A DNA stretch of 64,000 nt from Lunularia cruciata. Taxonomy: Eukaryota; Streptophyta; Marchantiopsida; Lunulariales; Lunulariaceae. The notes beneath the pieces are model-generated. The model worked only from the letters and a program-made list of their open reading frames with translations. It was not told the DNA's origin and ran no database searches. The stretch covers positions 56,087,493-56,151,492 of the forward strand of contig OX419759.1 of assembly GCA_948567375.1 (NCBI GenBank), read 5' to 3'. Positions 56,765-64,000 of the stretch are shown here, one piece after another; the first letter of the stretch is position 1, and every line of letters starts with the position of its first letter. The position numbers and the translations under genes were made by a program.

Positions 56765-59434
56765 TGTGTCTACTTTGGTGAGACTAGAAGAAACTTGAGT
56801 GGTAGTATGTCAGACAAATCAGAAGTTAGAATGACAGGCAAACCTTCTACTTCGCAAGAGCATAAACAAAAGTTCATAGTTGAACATAGTTGAATATTGA
56901 GATACTTGAGACCTTTCATATTTGATTCTTTGGCTACGTGCTCTCTTGATTCAAGGAACACCATAATAGTTTATAGTTCATAGTTTTCATCGAAGATCTC
57001 TATATGAAACATTCTGAAACTGTAAAGGGGTTTCTTGTAACGGAGAATAAGGAGAGTGAGAACTCTTCTTGACGGTAAGTCTCCTCAATGTTCAGGAGCT
57101 GAAAAGCACCGGAGGTGATATTACCCGCCTTATAGCTAATCTGTATGAAAGCGACAGCCAAAGATAGTTGCGAGTGCCCAGTTATGGTGAAAGTCTTCGA
57201 CTCTAAAGAATCACGTGCAGAAAGAGATGGTGCATAGTTGTCTCTTTTGAGAGAGGATAAATAATCAGGTCGTTCGAAGATAGACATCGACCTCCACCTT
57301 TTCCAAAGTATCAGTGCAGTATGTGCGAACATACTTTCATGGTAGCCAAGGTCTTATGATGTTCTCTTTTCCCTGAAAGCGAAAAGTCTGCCGGTCAGGA
57401 TCAATAAGTGCTTACCGTCGTACCTACTGCATCGTTTCAAAATTAGGATAGTGGAACTTACTTAACTCGTATTAAGCGATCTGGTATGCACTAGTTTGTT
57501 TATGGATTCCAACTCTGGCAAGAGTAGTGCTATTGCTCAACTGAAGCACACCACAAATTGACAAAAAAGGTAATGGCATTTAAGACAGATTTGCATTAGA
57601 TTGTCGACAACTGTTGCTTACCTCAAAGTTACGTCGGAACAACACTCTGAATTGACTCAAATATAAGCTAAATTTAAGACTTGTCTGGAACCCGCAACTC
57701 ATGCTACAAAGCACTAGGGGTATCGAGGAACAGACTCTGGACGTTTTAGCCTTCAGCCTTGTAGCCAAAGCTGTCTTTAGAAAATGATTTCAAAGCGTGT
57801 AAATCAGGTTCAGGCCACTGGTCATATTCTAACGGGAAGTGGTTGACTATTCTAATGATTACACATAGATCGCACTTTCTGCTCATTCCGTAGGTTGGAA
57901 CAAACAACACATCATTCTTTGCGTGTGCATACGATAGACCATAAAAAAAGAAGGATATAAAAGTACTACAAATCGCGTACTTCCATAACCTGAATGCGCT
58001 GAAGATAGAGGATGTTTGACGACCTATGAATATTTGTTGAGCACATGAGTTCGAATTGTACGAGTGGTGATTACAGCAAATCAGGTTGCAATAGAACAGC
58101 GAAGGAAGAAAACTCCAACAAACCAATCCTAACACATCCTTTGAACCCATCCTCTGCTTCCTAGCACATCCCCTGAACCCGTTATCTGGCCACATGTTAT
58201 GCAGTAGGTAAGGCAAACGCTTTAATTCAGGCATCACCAAGCTACCGGTAGAGTTATGTGAGCTGTTCACGACGTTCTTTAGTGCCCACTAGAGTCATCT
58301 TTCTTCTCCCTGGTATCATATGATGAGCAAGCTTGTGCCTGGGAACTCTCCCATCTCTCTTCACGCTCTTTCTCCGCTAAACCCCTCAATCTGCATGTGC
58401 AATTTCTGTGCACATGGATCGGGAGCAGGAGACACCAGTCTTACTGCACAGGTAAGATTCACATTCTCGCATTTCTTACACTCTTCCCCTTTCAGTTTTG
58501 CACCGCCCATACAGCTAGTAGGGAGGCAGTTTCGGTCCATATTTCCCTTGGGTTCTTCTCTTCTCCTCTTCTACGGTAGATCTTTTATGCACTCACATTG
58601 CTATTTCCCAGCTCACTTTCTCTCTTTGTGACCTTTGCACCGTCCATGTAGGTCCGAGCAAAAGGCTACGGAATGGTTTCACTGGGACAGTTGCTGGCAG
58701 ATCGATCTTGGATTAGGGATTTATCATGAGACGCTACCGATTTGGTTGGTATTTACTAACAGCTCGTACTTTTATATGCCTTATTCAGAGTAATGCAATG
58801 AGGTGCTCATTGATGGTAGTAAGTGTGTAGATACTTCCGCAAAATCCTCCATCGGAAAAGTGAGGTTTTATGTGCTCTGACGGAGTCTCTCCACTCTCGA
58901 AACTAGAAACAAAATCTGTCAGAGCACAGTGTATGTTTACAGTGACACCCTATTTCACAAGTTCATGTCTATATGAGCAGAACGTATCCTTCTACAACCA
59001 ATTCTGTTGTGGATAAGTACTGAACATCCACCTGTGGTTGCTCGCTGTTCCGATACTCTGTCTTGTTTGACCAATTCGGTTGCTTTATGATATTCTCACG
59101 GGTTACTGCCCCACCATCTTTGGCACCCACGCACTGTGCATAATCCGGAGGATTGCAGTTCTGACAATTGGTGTCCATATAGGCAGAAATATAAATGCTA
59201 GCTGAAATCCATAGTTCCGCGACAGACGTAAGACTAATTGAATTTAGGCACATGTATAGGGCATTCTTGACAGTGAAATCGTCTCACAAGAAGGCAGAGG
59301 ATTCCTAGCCGATCATAATCTTTGAACTGCCTGTAACCCGGGATTTGAGAAATGGATCGGACGGAGAATAAGAAAGTTGATAATAGTTGCGGTCTAGAAT
59401 ACGGATGAACGAGAGGACGGCATTGAGCATCCTA
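56765..59434. other. Intergenic region without supported genes
   Basis: Frames of up to 174 codons exist on the minus strand (57,746-58,270), but their composition looks random and no domain is visible. A 32-bp imperfect tandem pair lies at 58,127-58,190. Confidence 0.35.
58127..58190. repeat. Imperfect 32-bp tandem pair
   Basis: TCCTAACACATCCTTTGAAC and TCCTAGCACATCCCCTGAAC start 32 bp apart, and the units remain similar to their ends. It is short and probably neutral. Confidence 0.7.
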
Positions 59435-59908
59435 TCACCTACTCAAGAAAATTTCACGAAAGTGGCCGATCAGTTGAATACAAAAGCTCTTTACCCGCTT
59501 ACCCAAGGTTCTGGTCCTCGTGATGTTTGATTTGAATGCGATAAGATTATGAATGGCTGAGAACCCTGAGTGGCCAAGGCTTACCAAGCACCAGCTGGAT
59601 TCGTCCCCTTTCGCGATGAGGGCGTTGTTTCGAGCAGCATCTTCCAACAACTTCTCACCACGACAGAACTCACAAGTACTCCAACTATTGATATGGTTTA
59701 AAGCAATTAAGTGTTTGCAGCACTCCTCCTCGGGTGGTTTTGATTGTGCACTTTCACCTTGATTGTAAAATTCATCCAAAGTACTGTAGCCTCCCCACAT
59801 GTCCCTAACGAAATTCGAAGCAGAGGATGTCGCAGTGTGCTGATTTTGAGCAAAATTTCCAAGCGAGAAGAAAGTATGTTTTATTCCATGTTCATCGATC
59901 TGGGCCAT
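59435..59908 (-). CDS. Possible exon of an unidentified gene
   Basis: A 157-codon minus-strand frame has an early part that looks protein-like (FVRDMWGGYSTLDEFYNQGE, then CCKHLIALNHINSWSTCEFC with four Cys and a His). A good donor site (TTG then GTAAGC) falls after GDESSWCL near 59,580, so the true exon may end there. An in-frame stop lies just before the first codons, so an upstream exon or the Met at 59,908 would be the start. I recognise no family. The paired Cys suggest metal binding but this is only a possibility. Confidence 0.25.
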   Translation of the reverse strand: MAQIDEHGIKHTFFSLGNFAQNQHTATSSASNFVRDMWGGYSTLDEFYNQGESAQSKPPEEECCKHLIALNHINSWSTCEFCRGEKLLEDAARNNALIAKGDESSWCLVSLGHSGFSAIHNLIAFKSNITRTRTLGKRVKSFCIQLIGHFREIFLSR

Positions 59909-60936
59909 TTGTTGGGTAGCGGCTTCGATTCACCTTCTTCCAGTAAATTATGAAATCGCGATTCCATCACTAGCGAATTTCCTCAAATTTGATGATGTGA
60001 AAGCTGTAAAATGTCGACATCTGCCTTATGCTGATTTTCTTAAATCCTGGACGCGATTGGTTCGTAGTCAATCTCTTCCTGATTTTGAAACAAGAATTCA
60101 GAAGGTCGGAGCCTAACCGTTCGTCTTACACTTCTGTTACTTCTGCGCTCCGTTCGGTATCATAATTCTGAAAGGGCAGACTTCTGCTGAATCCTGAGGG
60201 AATTCGGGTTGCAATCAAGAATCATCAGGCTGAATCCAGTTCAATTGGCAAGCGCAACGTGGAAGTCTTGGAGAAAACAGCGGCAGTGTGGCTGACATTC
60301 ATATCAGCAAGATGGATTTGCGAAGACTTCAGGTGTGAAACTGCCGCACAGAAGGGGTCTGTAGGAGCAAATGACAAGCCTGATTTTTGGGTGGTCACGT
60401 CTTAATATGTTCACAACCCGACTTCGACTCAATTTTCCAGAGCCACTGAGCTCAGCTAAGTGCATGAAAACACGACGCAACATTTTCAGCGAGGAGTTTT
60501 CTTCTGCACTTCCAGCTCAGAACGTTGAGAAACGAAAGTTGCTTACAAAAGATAAAGGTCAAAACTCAATCTTTGACCCTATAATGACACTTCTAACTCA
60601 ACCTCACGCAAACGTAGGTGTGAATCACTGATGTCAATTTTTAGCTCAGCACCCACGTTCAGACCGCAGTCATGCAGAGTGCATGAAACTCTTGTGGCTT
60701 TGAGCTCTCTACATGTAGGAGCGCTGTTACCCATCTCAGTTTAAGCGATTAAGCTGCAATCCAATAGATTATCTGGAGGTTGGAATTGGGTGGGTGAATT
60801 ACATTCTCTCTAGATCGGTGTCCTGACACACTCATTGAGATTACGAATCTACCCATCATCACCTGAGAATTCTGCATTGCTTATTGCGGTCCTTCACTGT
60901 CAAGCATTGAAGTCGATCCATATTAAATAGTATCAT
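59909..60936. other. Intergenic region without supported genes
   Basis: A plus-strand frame at 60,371-60,631 has no domain signature. Nothing else stands out before the small element at 60,937. Confidence 0.4.
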
Positions 60937-60984
60937 GGGGTTTTCCATCCTTCTTGTTATCACACGCGGTCGCGTTCTACGTTT
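60937..60984 (+). mobile_element. Small hairpin element, copy D (48 bp)
   Basis: The short-form insert starts GGGGTTTTCCATCCTTC and includes CACACGCGGTCGCGTTCT. It is flanked by ATAGTATCAT at 60,927-60,936 and 60,985-60,994, a perfect 10-bp target duplication. It begins within hairpin 2. Confidence 0.75.
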
Positions 60985-61581
60985 ATAGTATCATCGGAAT
61001 GACAGAAACCTGTAGTGTTTGCATATGCAATTCTTTTGAAGTCTGGCACTACCGAACCTCTTTAATGCATTCCAATGATGAGCAACTGAATTACAGATAG
61101 TCCTACCGATGACCAAATACTCATTGGCAGACGTAGGTAACGAGCAATAAGTAAAAAGTTTTGGATTCTTTCTTCTGCATCACTTCACACGTTCCATTTT
61201 CCAGAAGGGCAGAAAGTAATGAGCAAGAATCACTGGTGGTTTGTGCAGAGATAGAGTTAACCGACCCCCATATTTGGCAGACCCTCAAGTTGGCGGGAGA
61301 CTTAGCCAACCCCCCCGGAAGCCTTGACGGGGGCACGTCAGTCCTATGTGGCGATGGATTCACAAACACGTACTATTGTTCCTAAGTTAGTCACTATAAA
61401 GCATAGGACTAAACCTAAGTGGTTGCCAGCTATAGCTCATGGACGCCACGCCGGACCATGTCGCTCTCGGTGGTGGGTGGGGGGACCCTTTGAAGTGTTA
61501 CTCGGATTGTTTGTGGATCAGTCATGAGAGGAACCTGTAAATCACAATTGTGGGGGATAGTTGATGAGTTATAAACATAGC
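60985..61581. other. Intergenic spacer between two small elements
   Basis: No gene is supported here; a C-run and G-rich patch lie near 61,305-61,335. Confidence 0.4.
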
Positions 61582-61697
61582 AAGAAAAAGGCGACCGCGT
61601 AGGAAAAATGAAGGATGGGAAGACCCCATCAAGCCGTACAAGGGAGAGACAAAAAAAGGTAACATGGGGCTAAGCCCCACTAGAGTCTGTATGAGAA
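61582..61697 (-). mobile_element. Small hairpin element, copy E (116 bp, reverse)
   Basis: This long-form copy is in opposite orientation: GGCGACCGCG near 61,590, GATGGGAAGACCCCATC near 61,614 and GGGGCTAAGCCCC near 61,666. ATAAACATAGC flanks it at 61,571-61,581 and 61,698-61,708, a perfect 11-bp target duplication. Confidence 0.75.
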
Positions 61698-61708
61698 ATA
61701 AACATAGC

Positions 61709-62702
61709 TAGGATATGAAGAATGTAATCATAGAAGTTTGAGATTGTTCTAGTATTATTTTGAGTTGTTAGTGCCCAGCCAACTCATGCTCATTTAACCA
61801 TTCCTAACTCAACAGTTCGGTTCAAGCGTATGATACAAATACAATCTTTTATAGTTACCTTATTTTTTTTCCTGAGGTTGAGCGAGAGTTATCATTTTAT
61901 AGACATAAATGAATGTTTGAAACTTAGATTTCATCGAGTGTGTTTTATCGTTGTGCGTTTGGGTATGGAAACAAATTTAGTGTAGAACTCGGGAAATCAA
62001 CTAAATGCGAGAAAGAAAAGAATTAGAAATAAGATGATGGGATGACAATGATATCTCCCATTCTATACATGGTTTGGGATACATTTGGGATATTGGGATG
62101 ATGCCAGAAGGTAATTCAAGTGAATGAAACTTCCATCCAGAAACATTTATACATCCTAATCCCATCCATATTACGAAGGAGTAAATTTAGATCAACGATC
62201 GAACCATGCTCAACCTTAAAAGTATTACACCTCAGCATGAAAATCGCATGTGAATATGTGATCCGAGGATACGAGGCTGAAAGAGGTAAAGGGATTCCAT
62301 TGCGTTTATATTTCAAGACGCACGGATCACCCATCTAGCTATAGGACTCGTAATCAATCACAACATCAAGTATGAGAATCGTGGAGTGTAATTCTTACAT
62401 TTATGTACTGGTAGTTTGGTCTGAAACATAGAATTATACTAAATCTCATTAATAGGTGATTAAGATATACGGTTCAAGTAATAATCGTTAAAAATTAGCT
62501 CTTGGGCAAACTTTACCGAAGGAATCAATCAAAATAAGTTAAGCTAAAATATGTTTCATTCAACGATCAATCTAATAATTAACATGCAAGAATAATAATA
62601 GAATTTGACAAGCATGTGAGAAAGCTTTTAGCTAGCATAACTCAACAAAAGAAAGTCGTTGATGAAATAAAGTCGTATACCTCCGCTTATGATCCCGATA
62701 TG
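61709..62702. other. AT-rich intergenic region
   Basis: No supported gene. Frames near 62,116-62,338 on both strands overlap one another and show no domain. Confidence 0.35.
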
Positions 62703-63445
62703 ACCGTTTCATCCACGCCGGATATAAAGTTCTTCCTTCATATCTTGATTATTAGCTGGAAGAAACGCAACAACTCCTGTGTATGTGCAGCAATGAGTAT
62801 CTATATTTTCCACTTCATTTGTCGGTGAAGCAGCAACCTGTAAGGATTTTTTTCATTTAATTTCCAAAGATCTAATGCTTGTCTAAAACAATTATATCCA
62901 TCTAAATGTACCCTCAAAATACAGATGATTCTTGTAGCTCCTTATCTCCTGTTAAAGGAATGGTAGTGAATTCCACAAAAGGTTGATAAGTTGTTGTACC
63001 TTGATAATGACAAAAGAGACGTTCCTTGGAACGGCCTAACATACGCGCCAATCTACTAATAAAATTTAATCTTAAATTATTATAAATAATCACATACAAC
63101 TATTATTGAAAGACCCGGAAAATATGTCCAGTCAATGGAAAGAGCCTCTATAATCTTATAAATAAATGATTATGCTAATCTGCTTTAAAATTAACCAGGA
63201 AAATATATATAATAGAAAAATGACTCTATAATCTTTTATTATTATCAAGTGATTAGGGTAGAATGATATTGAATGACCATGAATATTCTGTACAATGGAA
63301 AACACCTAAACCTTGAAATATGGAAAATGAAGAAGAGGTAAGGAAAAAAAATTTTAGAACAAATAAAATACGATAGCATTTGAGAAGATGCATTTCCACA
63401 TAAATGACTAATGAAGTCTCCAAATGGAGTTTCAGGAGGTTCAAA
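62703..63445 (-). CDS. Possible multi-exon gene fragment of unknown function
   Basis: Three minus-strand blocks read like protein and are separated by AT-rich GT-AG introns of compatible phase. Exon 63,445-63,372 gives FEPPETPFGDFISHLCGNAS and more. Exon 63,055-62,923 gives RLARMLGRSKERLFCHYQGT and TTIPLTGDKELQESS. Exon 62,837 to about 62,703 gives VAASPTNEVENIDTHCCTYT, GVVAFLPANNQDMKEEL and a stop. The second intron is only 85 bp (62,838-62,922). Joining across both introns keeps the frame open, which is unlikely by chance in such AT-rich DNA. The 5' part would lie further right. I recognise no family. The stop may be the true end or a mutation. Confidence 0.35.
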
Positions 63446-63496
63446 CTATCGACCAAAAACCTTAGTTTGCAGTTCTAGAGTGATGTAAGATAAAGA

Positions 63497-63656
63497 TATG
63501 GTGTAGGGCAGATTCCTCTCGAGGTTACTATTGGGGCTCAGCCCCATTTTCACCCCTACGTCTTTTCCTTGTACGGCTTGATGGGGGTCTTCCCATCCTG
63601 CATGTTATCACACGCAGTCGCCTTCTTCGTTCTAAAGTTCCAGTTCTTCTTTGCGC
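63497..63656 (+). mobile_element. Small hairpin element, copy F (160 bp, longest)
   Basis: This long-form copy has GGGGCTCAGCCCC, GATGGGGGTCTTCCCATC and CACACGCAGTCGCCTTCTTC. It extends further on both sides than the other copies. AAGATAAAGA lies at 63,487-63,496 and 63,657-63,666, a 10-bp target duplication that continues three bases further with one mismatch. Confidence 0.7.
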
Positions 63657-63666
63657 AAGATAAAGA

Positions 63667-64000
63667 CATTAGCGTTTGAACTCAAATTATGATTTATGAT
63701 TCTTGATTAGTTCAAAGTTAAGTTAAATTGCTTAATAATAAAATGTTCTTAGATTCTACATTTTTATGCAAAATCTAAGCGCATTTCTCGTTATTATTCA
63801 AGTCCTTTTTCAAGTTCTAAAGTGTAGATTTTATTAATACTAAGTATTCACAAACTTATACACCATGGATGTAACTTTGAAACCAGTAATGTCTTCTTGA
63901 CTCTTATGTTCTTACTCTCACATCGAATACGAACCAGTTCCGAAAGCTAGCTATTACTAAGGTTGAGCCTTATTATACTTATGAGATTTTTAAGCTTATG
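63667..64000. other. AT-rich end of window, no gene seen
   Basis: There is no frame or repeat that I can support in these last bases. Confidence 0.4.

Noticed and set aside
57746-58270. 174-codon minus-strand frame
   Set aside because: Residue composition looks random, it includes a repeated pair from the 32-bp tandem duplication, and no motif or splice context supports it.
1-64000. tRNA, rRNA or organellar gene insertions
   Set aside because: I looked for cloverleaf-like and conserved rRNA words and for organellar protein frames and saw none, although a covariance-model scan would be decisive.

Overview
This window looks like nuclear DNA of a green plant (streptophyte). The Ty3/gypsy reverse transcriptases are plant-like, one 5' LTR is followed by the classical initiator-tRNA-Met primer site, and the only large intact cellular gene is a eukaryotic GH81 beta-1,3-glucanase of the type found in land plants. 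I cannot name the species; an early-diverging lineage (bryophyte, lycophyte or charophyte) is a guess. The layout has two parts. Bases 1 to about 43,000 are AT-rich, nested and mostly decayed retroelements. Bases 43,000 to 64,000 are a gene-side region of different composition, with few recognisable genes. || Retroelement part, all main elements on the minus strand. G1 (1-12,204) is an old Ty3/gypsy element read gag, protease, a C5-cytosine DNA methyltransferase-like domain, reverse transcriptase, RNase H, integrase. The methyltransferase is unusual cargo. G1 is broken by stops and by insertions: an X element at 1,495-3,380, and a purine-rich block with a 101-bp minisatellite at about 6,541-9,700. 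A solo LTR of the G3 family lies at 12,205-12,898. G2 (18,430-35,470) is a second Ty3/gypsy element with diverged LTRs. It is interrupted by an X element (19,282-23,052) and by G3 (26,334-34,154), a very young Ty3/gypsy copy. G3 has 692-bp LTRs that I read as identical and an intact 1,608-residue gag-pol frame. It also has an extra zinc-knuckle reading frame in its long leader. || X elements are a family bounded by TGTGACAACC and its far end ACCACA. Two copies have perfect 5-bp target duplications. They carry a long acidic coiled-coil protein gene and no polymerase or integrase that I can see. A third copy (14,100-17,251) is on the plus strand. || Gene-side part. The GH81 gene (51,046-53,022) is single-exon and complete. 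Weaker candidates are a BTB-like fragment (45,076-45,372, minus), a possible exon at 59,435-59,908 (minus) and a set of small exons with phase-compatible introns at 62,703-63,445 (minus). Scattered only through this part are six copies of a very small hairpin-rich mobile element (insert length 45-160 bp). Each is flanked by its own 10-12 bp direct repeat. Together with the retrotransposon-borne methyltransferase and the X family, this is the most interesting content of the window.
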